A DNA stretch of 64,000 nucleotides. Origin: Candidatus Magnetominusculus dajiuhuensis. Lineage in GTDB: Bacteria; Nitrospirota; Thermodesulfovibrionia; Thermodesulfovibrionales; Magnetobacteriaceae. The position numbers and the translations under genes are program-made. Below are positions 8,307 through 17,062 of the stretch, piece by piece. The stretch spans positions 1 to 64,000 of the forward strand of contig JADFXP010000010.1 in assembly GCA_015233465.1 (NCBI GenBank). Reading direction: 5' to 3'. How positions within the stretch are numbered: the stretch's first letter is position 1; each line of letters begins with the position of its first letter. The notes under the pieces were generated by a model. That model did no database searches. It saw nothing but the letters and a program-made list of their open reading frames with translations, and had not been told where the DNA came from.

Positions 8307-8762
8307 ATGAAAACTTCACAAGATGGAATAACCCGCAGAGATGTATTAGCAGGAGTTGGGGCATTAGCATTTGCCGCAGTTACAAAAGGCGTTGCAGAGG
8401 CAGGAGAACATGATCACATGCACATGGCTGCTACTCCTAATGCAGAAGTTGTCAAGGCTGCAAATGATTGTGTAGACGCTGGACAGGCTTGCATCGCCCA
8501 TTGTATTGAAATGTTCAAGTCCGGAGACAACTCAATGGCAGAATGTAATGAAACAGTACAAGTCTCAGGCAAGATGTGCAATACGCTTGCATTTTTGGCC
8601 CTCACTAACTCTAAACACCTCAAAGACTTCGCAAAGATTTGCATTGAAACTTGCTCAGAATGCGAGGCTGCTTGCAAAAAACACGAAAAAATGGTATCAC
8701 AATGCGCTGACTGCGCCAAAGCATGTAGAAAATGTATTGAAGCATGCAAGAAAATATCTTAA
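8307..8762 (+). CDS. Tat-exported Cys-rich four-helix protein, Csp1-like copper storage
   Basis: The precursor has 151 residues. Its N-terminus, ITRRDVLAGVGALAFAAV, is a twin-arginine signal. The mature part contains 14 cysteines in helical spacing (CVDAGQACIAHC; KICIETCSECEAAC; CADCAKACRKCIEAC) and a His/Met-rich entry, HDHMHM. This is the pattern of the four-helix-bundle copper storage proteins (Csp), whose Cys residues line the bundle and bind many Cu(I). Csp1 of methanotrophs is likewise Tat-exported. The GTG at 8295 is part of the AAGGAG Shine-Dalgarno (8290-8295), so ATG 8307 is the start. The shorter DUF326-type Cys-rich proteins are an alternative label for the same fold. Confidence 0.78.
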   Translation: MKTSQDGITRRDVLAGVGALAFAAVTKGVAEAGEHDHMHMAATPNAEVVKAANDCVDAGQACIAHCIEMFKSGDNSMAECNETVQVSGKMCNTLAFLALTNSKHLKDFAKICIETCSECEAACKKHEKMVSQCADCAKACRKCIEACKKIS

Positions 8763-8770
8763 TATTATTT

Positions 8771-8930
8771 TGAGGGTTTCACCCTTGTTATCTATGGGCT
8801 CCCAGAAGGGGACTTGTCCCCTTCACCCCATAATTTTAGGTTATTTATAATAATAAGTTTTTTATTAAGCAATTATAACAATAGTTAATGGCTCCCATCC
8901 CTAAAGGGAGCCCTTGGGCAGAGCCCTCAT
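8771..8930. repeat. Dispersed composite palindromic repeat, two-armed copy (B)
   Basis: The left arm is GAGGGTTTCACCC, then GGGGACTTGTCCCC and TTCACCCC. The AT-rich core (ATAATTTTAGGTTATTTATA onward, 8830-8875) follows. The right arm has TCCCTAAAGGGA and GGGCAGAGCCCTCAT. It fills the space between the copper-storage-like gene and the PilZ-GAF gene. Confidence 0.85.
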
Positions 8931-8944
8931 ATAAGGAACCTTTA

Positions 8945-10057
8945 TTGAAAGACCTCTTTTCGATACCATCAGGCACAGAGATAAACCTGACCATAGATCA
9001 ATTAACCACTGATATACGTTCTACACTTGTAGGGATTGATTCTGGCAGGCATTTGATTATTAAGATAACTGAAGAAAGGAAATTAAAGCTATTTTCCCCA
9101 GAGCAGCAGTTGATTGCAAAATATATAAGCAAGGGCATTGTATTTAGTTTTCAGACTCATGTGATGAGTATAATAACAGAACCGTCAATATTGGTCTTTA
9201 TAAAATATCCTGCAAATATTAGAAAACATAATATCCGCTCGCATAAAAGAATAGACTGCCTGCTGCCAACAAAACTCATAGTTGACGACTTGGGAGTAGA
9301 AGGGTTAATAATAAATATCAGCAAAGGCGGCTGCAACATCCTTGTTAAAGATATATCTGGGGCAATAGCCCCAAGCCCGTTTAATGCCGAACATATTAAT
9401 AAGGATATTATCTTATCACTTATGCCATTTGATGGGCTAAATGCGAGGATTGTCAGCGCATACAAGATAAACATTGAGAACTATCTTGGAATAAAATTTA
9501 TTACTCATGATAATAAGATTGAAGAGAAACTTGATTATTATATTCAGGCAGTTGAAAAAACCGATACAAGCGCCTTTTTTCAAACTGCAATTAATTCCAT
9601 ACTCAAGGTTTTGACAAAAAATATCCCATTTGTTGAACAGTTAAATTACATACTTACAATTATTCTTTCTATCCCCAATTTTACTAATCAAACAAGAGGG
9701 GCTATATATTTAATTGAGGATGACCCGCAATTATTAGTGATGAAGGTTCAAATTGGAATCCCGAAATTACATATAGAGGATTGCTCAACTGTTGAAATAG
9801 GAAAATGTTATTGCGGGATGTGCGCAAAAACTGGAGAGATTATATCTGGCAGTTCTGATGATACGCGCCATGATATAAGACATGCAGACGATGAGATACA
9901 TGGACATTTTTGCGTGCCTATTAAAAATTATGAAAAGATATTTGGAATAATCTCTCTATATCTTAGGAGCGAATATAAAATAAACCATAATGAAGAAGAA
10001 TTCTTGGTATCTGTCGCTAATATTCTTGCTCTTATAATGCATAATATATCTAAATGA
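8945..10057 (+). CDS. PilZ domain - GAF domain protein
   Basis: Residues about 75-200 form a PilZ domain: RKHNIRSHKRIDCLLP, then INISKGGCNI, then LGIKF. These match the Rxxx(R) and D/NxSxxG c-di-GMP-binding motifs, with Asn replacing the usual Asp. Residues about 225-370 are a GAF domain with GKCYCGMC and HGHFCVPI, the same Cys/His pattern as the GAF of the cyclase at 18471. An open frame reaches ATG 8888, but that ATG lies in a palindromic repeat with no ribosome site. The TTG at 8945 has AAGGA 7 nt upstream and is preferred, giving 370 residues. An in-frame palindrome encodes GAIAP in the PilZ domain. Confidence 0.75.
   Translation: MKDLFSIPSGTEINLTIDQLTTDIRSTLVGIDSGRHLIIKITEERKLKLFSPEQQLIAKYISKGIVFSFQTHVMSIITEPSILVFIKYPANIRKHNIRSHKRIDCLLPTKLIVDDLGVEGLIINISKGGCNILVKDISGAIAPSPFNAEHINKDIILSLMPFDGLNARIVSAYKINIENYLGIKFITHDNKIEEKLDYYIQAVEKTDTSAFFQTAINSILKVLTKNIPFVEQLNYILTIILSIPNFTNQTRGAIYLIEDDPQLLVMKVQIGIPKLHIEDCSTVEIGKCYCGMCAKTGEIISGSSDDTRHDIRHADDEIHGHFCVPIKNYEKIFGIISLYLRSEYKINHNEEEFLVSVANILALIMHNISK
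9359..9386 (+). repeat. Short palindromic element inserted in the PilZ-GAF gene
   Basis: GGGGCAATAGCCCC followed by AAGCCCGTTTAATG matches the 28-nt unit at 41163-41190 at all but two positions. Here it is in frame and encodes GAIAPSPFN in a loop of the PilZ domain. Confidence 0.6.
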
Positions 10058-10083
10058 ACTAAGTGGAAAAAAAGATGCTATTA

Positions 10084-10092
10084 TGTTAAAAT
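10084..10092 (+). promoter_or_regulatory. Extended -10 promoter of hicBA
   Basis: TGTTAAAAT (TG-N-TAAAAT) sits 39 nt before the hicB ATG. The surrounding TATGTTAAAAT repeats the dksA promoter core. The following AT-rich stretch would form the leader, with GGAG before the ATG. Confidence 0.4.
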
Positions 10093-10130
10093 CAATATAT
10101 AGTTAATGATTTAAATTAGGAGTTCATATA

Positions 10131-10355
10131 ATGAAAAAACAATTTTTCACAGCAATCATTGAACGTGAGGGAGAAGGATACGTATCACTTTGCCCTGAAT
10201 TAGATATAGCTAGTCAAGGAGACACTATTGATGAAGCTCGAAAAAATCTTCAAGAAGCGCTTGAATTATTTTTAGAAACCGCATCAACTGTTGAGATTCA
10301 AGACCGTTTACACAAAGAAGTATATGTGACTCAACTGGATGTGGCTGTTGGGTAA
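10131..10355 (+). CDS. hicB: HicB family antitoxin
   Basis: The 74-residue protein begins KKQFFTAIIEREGEGYVSLC and continues PELDIASQGDTIDEARKNLQ, the conserved HicB fold (a degraded RNase H-like domain). There is no separate C-terminal DNA-binding domain, so this is the short HicB form. It precedes hicA and overlaps it by 17 nt. The antitoxin-first order is one of the two known arrangements. GGAG lies 8-11 nt upstream of the ATG. Known HicB proteins bind HicA and cover its active site. Confidence 0.85.
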   Translation: MKKQFFTAIIEREGEGYVSLCPELDIASQGDTIDEARKNLQEALELFLETASTVEIQDRLHKEVYVTQLDVAVG

Positions 10356-10569
10356 ACTCCGTGTTTTATCTGGGAGACAAGTCTGCTCAATACTTACAAG
10401 TCATGGGTTTCTTGAGATACGTCAACGTGGAAGTCATATCATAATGCAGAAACATTTTAAGAATACAACGCAATCAATACCAATTCCAAATCATCCTGAA
10501 TTAAAAAATGGGACACTTCGGTCAATTATTCGTCAATCTGGATTATCTAAAAGTGAATTTGAATCATAA
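10339..10569 (+). CDS. hicA: HicA family mRNA interferase toxin
   Basis: The core reads GKLRVLSGRQVCSILTSHGF, then RQRGSHIIMQ and IPIPNHPELKNGTLRSIIRQ, the HicA double-stranded-RNA-binding fold. The catalytic His is in GSHIIM. Family members cut mRNA and tmRNA. ATG 10339 gives 76 residues, but family members usually begin just before GKL, so TTG 10348 is also plausible. Both overlap the end of hicB. Key residues look intact, so the toxin should be active. Confidence 0.88.
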   Translation: MWLLGKLRVLSGRQVCSILTSHGFLEIRQRGSHIIMQKHFKNTTQSIPIPNHPELKNGTLRSIIRQSGLSKSEFES

Positions 10570-10635
10570 TCATATGAATATTCAAAGTAAATTATCTATA
10601 AAATAGATTATAATTATATAAAACGACACGATAAT

Positions 10636-12648
10636 ATGGGAATATTAGACAGATCAAATAAAAGGGACTTAAATCAAATCAAACCGCCCTCCCCTATTCC
10701 CTTAAATTCTATAAACAGGCGTTCTGAAAATAGATATGAAATTGCCCCAATTCCAGCCTTTGACCGTACAGCAAAGATTGATCTTGGCGTTATCACAGAC
10801 ATCAGTATAAGCGGTCTGCGCATCAAAAAACCATCTGCCATTGATCTTGAAAATCAAATATATTTCTTTAAGCTAAACAATGTGCCAATTAAAACAAAAC
10901 TCATCTGGCAGGATAAAAAATTCATAGGACTTAAAGTAGACCCTAATGGAGCAATAGCTCCAAACCAAAATAAGGATTTAATCAAAAAATTAACACAAAA
11001 AATAGACGCGCATTTATCAATCAAAAAATCTAAGACTCTCTACGAGTCAATAAAAAGATACTCAAATGAAAATATCCTTGCATCCCTAATTAATCTTATG
11101 GTAGAACTTGAATCTTCTGAAACAGATGTCATAAAACTCAAAAAATATATTGAAGAAATAAGCATTATACATGATAAGATATTTGAAAAAAAAGAGCAAT
11201 CTTCTTTAGATGAAGATTCAGGGATAATTGATGAACCAATAACGCAGCCTACACAAATTGAACTCATTGATCTTCAAACGCAGTTGATTGCAACAGCAAA
11301 CAGCCCAGAGATAACTGACGGAATAGAGGTCAAAGACATTGATTTTGCAATTGCAAGGATAGGACTTGCTGCTGTCAAAGATATTTCAGCAAGATTTGTA
11401 AAACAGATGATCTCTAAATCAGAAAACGCCCTTTCTAATTTCAAAGGGTTTGAATCATATAATATCTTAAAAACTGTGATGTTTAAAAAGCTGACTCCAT
11501 TTTTTTCATTCCGAGACGATAATGGAATTGGATGCTCATTATTAAGTATTGAGACCATAGGAATTGATTTTTTGGCAACTAAGACAAAGGCAGCCCTCAG
11601 TGATTTTTACACCTCTCCAATGAACATATACAGCGAACTCTCAAGACTTTATGAAAGAAGGCTAAATGGATGTGATCTTATAAAAGTAGACAAGATTTTA
11701 CTTGAAACAATCTCCCCTGTTTTTGTTTCTCTTTATGATGGATATATTATTTCTCATCAATTACTTAATCCATATCTGACCATTGAAGATGATATAACCC
11801 TTGAACTAAACAGACGAAAATTAAACTATGCCTATCTTTTATTTATGTCATATCTGTCATGTCAATTTTACATTGGAAGAGATAATGAAAGCGGAATATC
11901 TCTGATTAACAGACTAACTTGCACAGGCTTAGACAAACAAGAAATCCTGCGCTTCCTAAAAGATACAGTAGCAGAGGCTAATAAAATAGCAGAAAATTTT
12001 GGACTTAAAACCCTTATAAAAGACTCTGCTTCCCCAAGCTTTTCACTAAATATCAAAAAATTTCTCCCTGAAGACCCGCAATATAACCATCTCTTACATA
12101 TATTTACTAATCTAAAACAATATAAACGTGTGGCAATTCGTTATGAAGATGACGAGTATTCACATTTTATCCTAAATAAACTGATTAATTATCCAGATTT
12201 TGGACTCAATAAGATGCCCTACACAGTCATCCCTTGCGAAAATCTATCCACTAAAGACGAAATTGCGGCAGAAGCATTTAATTTCTTTGGCTTAATAATT
12301 TTTAAAAATATTGATAAAATTCATGGTTCTCTTGCAAAAGGTTTTATCAAACTCTGGCGTGAATATGACGGAATCATCATCACTACCTTTAATAACTACA
12401 ACTTCATTGAATTCGACAGACCAGACCTATTCAAATTCCTAAGACAGCATATGGTTGATTTCCCATCCTATTTTGCAAACCCTGAGATTCACCGCAAAAT
12501 GATTGAACATACCGCTGAATATCTGAAACCAGTTTATACAATTGACAAAGATCAATATAACGTTGACTATATTGAAAAAACCTGCTCCATGAGCTTTATT
12601 AAAGCTGAAACTATTAATCAGTTTGCGGAGGAACAGCTAAGTGAATAA
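10636..12648 (+). CDS. PilZ domain protein with HDOD-like middle and divergent C-terminal domain
   Basis: Residues 25-105 are a PilZ domain (NRRSENRYEIAP, then DISISGLRI, then FIGLKV). Residues about 195-420 resemble an HDOD domain, starting DIDFAIARIGLAAVKDISAR and all helical, without HD metal ligands. Residues about 470-650 are unlike anything I can name. They alternate hydrophobic strands and helices (GLIIFKNIDKIHG, then DGIIITTFNNYNFIEF, then LRQHMVDFPSYF), in an order that recalls a sigma-54-activator-type AAA+ fold without Walker motifs. That last reading is tentative. A PilZ receiver on an HDOD protein points to c-di-GMP control of an unknown output. No Shine-Dalgarno is visible at ATG 10636. 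A short palindrome at 10948 encodes GAIAP at the PilZ exit. Confidence 0.65.
   Translation: MGILDRSNKRDLNQIKPPSPIPLNSINRRSENRYEIAPIPAFDRTAKIDLGVITDISISGLRIKKPSAIDLENQIYFFKLNNVPIKTKLIWQDKKFIGLKVDPNGAIAPNQNKDLIKKLTQKIDAHLSIKKSKTLYESIKRYSNENILASLINLMVELESSETDVIKLKKYIEEISIIHDKIFEKKEQSSLDEDSGIIDEPITQPTQIELIDLQTQLIATANSPEITDGIEVKDIDFAIARIGLAAVKDISARFVKQMISKSENALSNFKGFESYNILKTVMFKKLTPFFSFRDDNGIGCSLLSIETIGIDFLATKTKAALSDFYTSPMNIYSELSRLYERRLNGCDLIKVDKILLETISPVFVSLYDGYIISHQLLNPYLTIEDDITLELNRRKLNYAYLLFMSYLSCQFYIGRDNESGISLINRLTCTGLDKQEILRFLKDTVAEANKIAENFGLKTLIKDSASPSFSLNIKKFLPEDPQYNHLLHIFTNLKQYKRVAIRYEDDEYSHFILNKLINYPDFGLNKMPYTVIPCENLSTKDEIAAEAFNFFGLIIFKNIDKIHGSLAKGFIKLWREYDGIIITTFNNYNFIEFDRPDLFKFLRQHMVDFPSYFANPEIHRKMIEHTAEYLKPVYTIDKDQYNVDYIEKTCSMSFIKAETINQFAEEQLSE
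10948..10961 (+). repeat. Short palindromic element inserted in the PilZ-HDOD gene
   Basis: GGAGCAATAGCTCC is the same hairpin as at 9359 and 41163, with a paired change (G to A in the left arm, C to T in the right arm). It is followed by the shared AAACC. It is in frame and encodes GAIAP, residues 105-109. Confidence 0.5.
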
Positions 12649-12652
12649 TTTG

Positions 12653-12734
12653 TCAGAGGGCGCTGCCCTATTTAACTACGAGTGGCCGCAAAGGGACTTG
12701 TCCCGGGGGTCTAAGACCCCTTGAACCCATTAAA
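12653..12734. repeat. Dispersed palindromic repeat, one-arm copy (C)
   Basis: It contains GAGGGCGCTGCCCT, AAGGGACTTGTCCC, GGGGGTCTAAGACCCC and TTGAACCCATT, in the left-arm orientation. The last part supplies the first codons of one possible start of the next gene. Confidence 0.8.
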
Positions 12735-13527
12735 AAGACATATTCGACGTTGGTTGGCTAAAACCAATATCATAAACCCATTCAACAAACCATTTAATAA
12801 CATTGAATTTGAGACTACTAACTATTGTAATAGAAAATGTGTCTATTGCCCAAATTCTAAATATGATAGGACTGCCTTATTTGGCAATAAATTTATGAGC
12901 CAAGAAATATTCGATAAACTGGTTTCTGACCTGAAAGAAATGGATTTTAAAGGAATTATCTCCCCACATCTTTACGGCGAGCCTCTTACCGATAAAAGAC
13001 TCCCTAGATGGACTGCTGCCTTAAAACAATCCCTGCCTCACTCAATCATAAGAATCGTCACTAACGCAGATTTCCTTGATGATAATATTTATACTGAACT
13101 TATAAATTGTGGAGTGGATATCTTTAATATCTCTAAACATGGAAATACCCTCTCTCAGGGATTTTTAAATCTCTATAATGGACTCTCTATTAAAGAACAA
13201 AAAAAACGATTTATAATCATAGATTATTATGAAAATTATAACCAATCGCAAAATCTTTTTTTTAATAGAGGCGGTGAGATACCACTCAAAAAACCTAAGA
13301 GACATCCATCTTGCTGCATATATGTCACTTATCCAGTTCTAAATTCAAATGGCGATGTAATTTTATGTTGTAATGATTACCAAAATAGTCATATTTGTGG
13401 TAATATATTAGAGCGGAGTTTGACCGAGATATGGCAGGATAAAAAAAATATAAATCTCAGAAGGCGGATATTTAAGGGATATTTTGATCTGCCGATATGT
13501 AAGAATTGTTGGGAGTCGTTGGATTAA
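12721..13527 (+). CDS. Radical SAM protein with SPASM-type C-terminus
   Basis: TTNYCNRKCVYCPN carries the C-x3-C-x2-C cluster motif of radical SAM enzymes at about residues 38-45. HLYGEPLTDKRLP follows in the position of the family's 'GGEP' motif. The C-terminal part (HPSCCIYV, then NGDVILCCNDYQ, then ICKNCW) is a Cys-rich SPASM-like domain that binds extra Fe-S clusters. Members modify peptides, proteins or small molecules, and no substrate is suggested nearby. The start is unclear. TTG 12721 lies inside a palindromic repeat, and TTG 12754 (residue 12) is an alternative outside it. Neither has a good Shine-Dalgarno. Confidence 0.8.
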   Translation: MNPLKRHIRRWLAKTNIINPFNKPFNNIEFETTNYCNRKCVYCPNSKYDRTALFGNKFMSQEIFDKLVSDLKEMDFKGIISPHLYGEPLTDKRLPRWTAALKQSLPHSIIRIVTNADFLDDNIYTELINCGVDIFNISKHGNTLSQGFLNLYNGLSIKEQKKRFIIIDYYENYNQSQNLFFNRGGEIPLKKPKRHPSCCIYVTYPVLNSNGDVILCCNDYQNSHICGNILERSLTEIWQDKKNINLRRRIFKGYFDLPICKNCWESLD

Positions 13528-13532
13528 GGAAT

Positions 13533-14012
13533 ATGGAAGAGAAATTAAGTCATTTTGATGAAAAAGGCTCAGCACAAATGGTAGATGTTACAGACAAAGC
13601 TGTTACAAAGCGGAGAGCTATTGCGCAGGCAATAGTAAAAATGAACCCTAAGACATTGAAATTAATAATGGATAAAGGCATATCGAAGGGTGATGTATTT
13701 GGAGTTGCTACTGTTGCCGGGGTAATGGGCGCTAAACAGACTCCAACACTGATACCGATGTGTCATCCGCTAAACATCACATCTGTAAATATTGAATTTA
13801 AGATTGATGTTAATTTATCTACAATTCAGATAGACGCTATTGTTGGGGTTACAGGTCAGACAGGCGTAGAGATGGAGGCATTAACTGCTGTGAGTGTTGC
13901 TGCATTGACGATATATGATATGTGTAAGTCTGTTGACAAAGAGATAGTTATAACGGATATAATGTTAATTGAGAAAAGCGGAGGCAAGAGCGGATTGTTT
14001 AAAAGGAATTAA
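13533..14012 (+). CDS. moaC: Cyclic pyranopterin monophosphate synthase
   Basis: This 159-residue protein has the full MoaC sequence pattern: SHFDEKGSAQMVDVTDK at the start, KRRAIAQAIVKM, then PMCHPLNIT and EMEALTAVSVAALTIYDMCK. MoaC makes cyclic pyranopterin monophosphate from the MoaA product in molybdenum cofactor synthesis. The frame extends upstream to 13506, but ATG 13533 fits the family N-terminus. AGGA is very close to it (2 nt). The preceding radical SAM gene is a SPASM protein, not MoaA, and no other moa gene is in the window. Confidence 0.93.
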   Translation: MEEKLSHFDEKGSAQMVDVTDKAVTKRRAIAQAIVKMNPKTLKLIMDKGISKGDVFGVATVAGVMGAKQTPTLIPMCHPLNITSVNIEFKIDVNLSTIQIDAIVGVTGQTGVEMEALTAVSVAALTIYDMCKSVDKEIVITDIMLIEKSGGKSGLFKRN

Positions 14013-14073
14013 AATATTATTAAAAAAATCTGTATTTATGTTAATATAATAATTATACTGGAGGTCAAATAGA

Positions 14074-15888
14074 TTGGAAAACTTATATAGAAATCTTTTA
14101 GTATGGCTAGTGATTGGCGCATTATTGATAGTATTATTTAATCTATTAAATGTCCCAAAGCCAGTGAATGATGAGATGATCTTTTCAGAATTTCTCTCAA
14201 TGCTTGAACAAAATCAGATTGAAGAAGTCACAATAAAAGAAAATCAAATAACCGGACGTCTTAAAGAAGGACGAAGTTTTAAGACCTATGCAGCCAATTA
14301 TCCTGACATGATAAAGGCGTTAAACGACAAAAAGGTCAAGATAGCAGTAGAACCGCCAGTTGAAAACCCTTGGTATGTAAATTTCTTTTTCTCATGGGGG
14401 CCAATATTATTCTTGGTCTTTGTATGGATATTCTTTATGCGTCAGATGCAGGTTGGCGGCAATAAGGCAATGTCATTTGGAAAATCTAAGGCAAGGCTTG
14501 TTTCAAATAAGGCAACAAAGGTTACATTTAATGATGTAGCAGGCGTTGATGAAGCAAAATATGAAGTAACAGAGATAATAGAATTTTTAAGAGACCCGCA
14601 AAAATTTACTCGTCTTGGTGGTAAGATTCCAAAGGGCGTGTTATTAGTAGGGCCTCCTGGAACAGGCAAGACCTTGCTTGCAAAGGCGATTGCAGGTGAA
14701 GCAGATGTGCCGTTTTTCTCAATTTCAGGTTCTGATTTTGTAGAGATGTTTGTAGGCGTGGGAGCATCACGAGTAAGGGATTTATTTTTACAAGCTAAAA
14801 AGGCAGCCCCATGTATCATATTTATAGATGAAATAGACGCTGTAGGCAGGCACAGAGGCGCAGGTCTTGGCGGTGGTCATGATGAGCGTGAGCAGACATT
14901 AAACCAATTGCTTGTTGAGATGGATGGATTTGAGGGCAAAGAGGGCAGGATCGTAGTTGCTGCCACAAACAGGCCTGATGTACTTGATCCAGCATTATTA
15001 CGTCCTGGAAGATTTGACAGACAGGTAATAGTTTCAGCCCCAGATGTTAAAGGCAGAGAAGCAATCTTGTCCGTACATATAAAAGAAAAGATACCAATAC
15101 ACCAAGATGTTAATCTTGCAGTAATAGCGCGTGGAACACCCGGTTTTACTGGCGCAGACCTTGCCAATTTAGTTAATGAAGCAGCTTTACTTGCTGCAAA
15201 GGACTCAAAGGAAACTGTAGAGATGAAGGACTTTGACATGGCAAAGGACAAGGTCTTAATGGGAGTTGAGCGAAGAAGCATGATTATAAGCGATGAAGAA
15301 AAGAAAAATACCGCTTATCATGAGGCAGGACATACCCTCGTAGCAAGGCTTACGCCGGGCACTGACCCTGTGCATAAGGTAAGTATAATTCCTCGAGGCA
15401 GGGCGCTTGGAGTGACTCAGCAGCTGCCAGTGGATGATCGTTATACACATTCAAAGGATTTTCTGAAAAATGTATTAACTGTATTAATGGGTGGCAGGAC
15501 GGCTGAAGAGCTTGCGTTAAAGCATATGACAACTGGCGCAGGCAATGATATAGAGCGCGCAACCAATCTTGCCAGAAAGATGGTTACAGAATGGGGAATG
15601 AGTGAAAGTCTTGGACCTCTAACATTTGGCAAAAAGGAAGAGCAGATTTTTCTTGGGCGTGAGTTTTCCTCTCATAAAGATTATAGCGAAAGCACTGCTC
15701 AGCAGATAGATATTGAGGTAAAGAAATTCATCTTTGATGCCTATAATGCAAGCATGGAGATATTAAAGGCTAATTTTGATATGCTTGAGGCTCTTGCTCA
15801 AAGGCTGCTTGAAAAGGAAACAGTTGACGGAGCTGAGGTAGATGATATTATAAGCACAGTAACAACAGCAAGGAATCAGGCTGTTTGA
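14074..15888 (+). CDS. ftsH: ATP-dependent zinc metalloprotease FtsH
   Basis: The 604-residue protein has two N-terminal membrane helices (about 7-26 and 101-122) around a periplasmic domain. An AAA+ module follows with GPPGTGKT at 193-200, Walker B IIFIDEID and the SRH arginines (RPGRFDRQ). The M41 protease carries HEAGH near residue 418. FtsH degrades unfolded membrane proteins and regulators. The TTG start has GGAGG 9 nt upstream, and the N-terminus [11 protein letters not shown] fits. The C-terminal tail is short, as in many non-enterobacterial FtsH. folP overlaps its stop codon, so the two are translationally coupled. Confidence 0.96.
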   Translation: MENLYRNLLVWLVIGALLIVLFNLLNVPKPVNDEMIFSEFLSMLEQNQIEEVTIKENQITGRLKEGRSFKTYAANYPDMIKALNDKKVKIAVEPPVENPWYVNFFFSWGPILFLVFVWIFFMRQMQVGGNKAMSFGKSKARLVSNKATKVTFNDVAGVDEAKYEVTEIIEFLRDPQKFTRLGGKIPKGVLLVGPPGTGKTLLAKAIAGEADVPFFSISGSDFVEMFVGVGASRVRDLFLQAKKAAPCIIFIDEIDAVGRHRGAGLGGGHDEREQTLNQLLVEMDGFEGKEGRIVVAATNRPDVLDPALLRPGRFDRQVIVSAPDVKGREAILSVHIKEKIPIHQDVNLAVIARGTPGFTGADLANLVNEAALLAAKDSKETVEMKDFDMAKDKVLMGVERRSMIISDEEKKNTAYHEAGHTLVARLTPGTDPVHKVSIIPRGRALGVTQQLPVDDRYTHSKDFLKNVLTVLMGGRTAEELALKHMTTGAGNDIERATNLARKMVTEWGMSESLGPLTFGKKEEQIFLGREFSSHKDYSESTAQQIDIEVKKFIFDAYNASMEILKANFDMLEALAQRLLEKETVDGAEVDDIISTVTTARNQAV

Positions 15889-16733
15889 TCTTACAATTCA
15901 AAAATTATACTCTTGATTTTTCTAAGAAAACTCAAGTCATGGGGATACTAAATGTAACCCCTGACTCGTTTTCTGACGGCGCACGTTATCTTGATAAAAA
16001 CAAGGCTATAAATCATGCAGTTCAAATGGCACAAGACGGCGCTGATATAATAGATATTGGCGGGGAATCCACACGCCCAGGCTCAATTCCTATCACCATA
16101 GAAGAAGAATTACAACGTGTTATCCCTGTAATCAAGGAACTCTCTAAACAAATAAATATCCCAATCTCAATAGACACCTATAAGTCAAAAGTCGCAAAGG
16201 CTGCCATAGACTCTGGCGCGAGTATAATTAATGATATAAGCGCCTTTCATTTTGACCCAAAGATGGCAGGACTTGCTGCATCAACAGAAGTTCCAGTAAT
16301 TCTCATGCACATAAAAGGCACGCCAAAGGATATGCAGAATAATCCTGATTATCGTGATCTATTTAGTGAGATAATTGATTATTTAAACGATGGTATCAAG
16401 ATTGCCTTGCAGGCAGGTGTATCTAAATATAAAATAATAATTGACCCTGGCATTGGATTTGGCAAGACCTTTCAACATAATATAAAGATCATTCAAAATC
16501 TCAATAGATTTAAGCGTCTTGATAAGCCTATATTAATTGGAGTTTCACGAAAGGCCTTTATCGGAGCAATACTTGACAATGCCCCAGCGCAAGAAAGACT
16601 AATTGGAAGCGTTTCAACTGCCTTGATCTGCGCTATGAATGGGGCTAATATCCTTAGAGTTCATGATGTTAAAGAGACGGTTCAAAGTTTAAAGATTTTA
16701 AAGGCATTTCATGAGCAACCATCTAAAGTTTAG
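15885..16733 (+). CDS. folP: Dihydropteroate synthase
   Basis: [19 protein letters not shown] near residue 19 is the DHPS signature. [18 protein letters not shown] and GVSRKAFIG follow, covering the pterin and pABA sites of the TIM barrel. The enzyme joins pABA to a dihydropterin diphosphate in folate synthesis. TTG 15885 overlaps the ftsH stop as TTGA, the same junction used between the RND adaptor and pump genes at 60499. Its length of 282 residues is normal. The last 4 nt overlap the end of the convergent small gene at 16730. Confidence 0.95.
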   Translation: MILQFKNYTLDFSKKTQVMGILNVTPDSFSDGARYLDKNKAINHAVQMAQDGADIIDIGGESTRPGSIPITIEEELQRVIPVIKELSKQINIPISIDTYKSKVAKAAIDSGASIINDISAFHFDPKMAGLAASTEVPVILMHIKGTPKDMQNNPDYRDLFSEIIDYLNDGIKIALQAGVSKYKIIIDPGIGFGKTFQHNIKIIQNLNRFKRLDKPILIGVSRKAFIGAILDNAPAQERLIGSVSTALICAMNGANILRVHDVKETVQSLKILKAFHEQPSKV

Positions 16734-17062
16734 AAAGATGCAAGCGGCTTGAATAACGCGTTATTGCTCGTTGCGTTATTGCTCGTTCGTTTATCAGAAT
16801 TTAATGTATTAGTATTATATAAGATAACTCTATCGCCATAAACGACTTCTTTATTTGATTCCACAAAACTATCTGAAATACTTCTATAACCGTTCATATC
16901 TTTCAACAAATTCCCACTATAAGGCTCTTTATATGAAAAAAGAATCCTATGTATAAAATTATCAAGGGGTCCTGGAGTATCGCCATCACAATAACCATCT
17001 GTTGCAAAAACAATAGATATTAAAAAAAACATTACTACAAACCAGTATTTAACAATGAACAT
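16730..17062 (-). CDS. Small secreted protein of unknown function
   Basis: The 110-residue product begins MFIVKYWFVVMFFLISIVF followed by ATDGYCDG, a convincing Sec signal peptide. The mature part has no motif I recognise. The chosen ATG has AGGTGG 6 nt upstream. The ATG at 17077 lies just before that site and is less likely. The C-terminus carries two copies of TSNNA, encoded by a 15-bp tandem duplication at 16758-16787. It overlaps the end of the upstream membrane-protein gene by 14 nt, so the two are probably translated together. Confidence 0.55.
   Translation of the reverse strand: MFIVKYWFVVMFFLISIVFATDGYCDGDTPGPLDNFIHRILFSYKEPYSGNLLKDMNGYRSISDSFVESNKEVVYGDRVILYNTNTLNSDKRTSNNATSNNALFKPLASF

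Noticed and set aside
8414-8850. Open frames on both strands over the copper-storage-like gene (8414-8749 minus; 8506-8850 plus)
   Set aside because: They shadow a clear Tat-signal, Cys-rich gene. The plus-strand frame runs into the palindromic repeat and matches nothing.
9358-9400. Repeat-like palindrome read as a CRISPR or tRNA-like element
   Set aside because: Only three scattered short copies exist, with no spacers, leader or cloverleaf. The window has no CRISPR array.
14442-15632. Several minus-strand frames across ftsH
   Set aside because: They lie entirely inside a full-length, strongly conserved ftsH and have no ribosome sites or family features.
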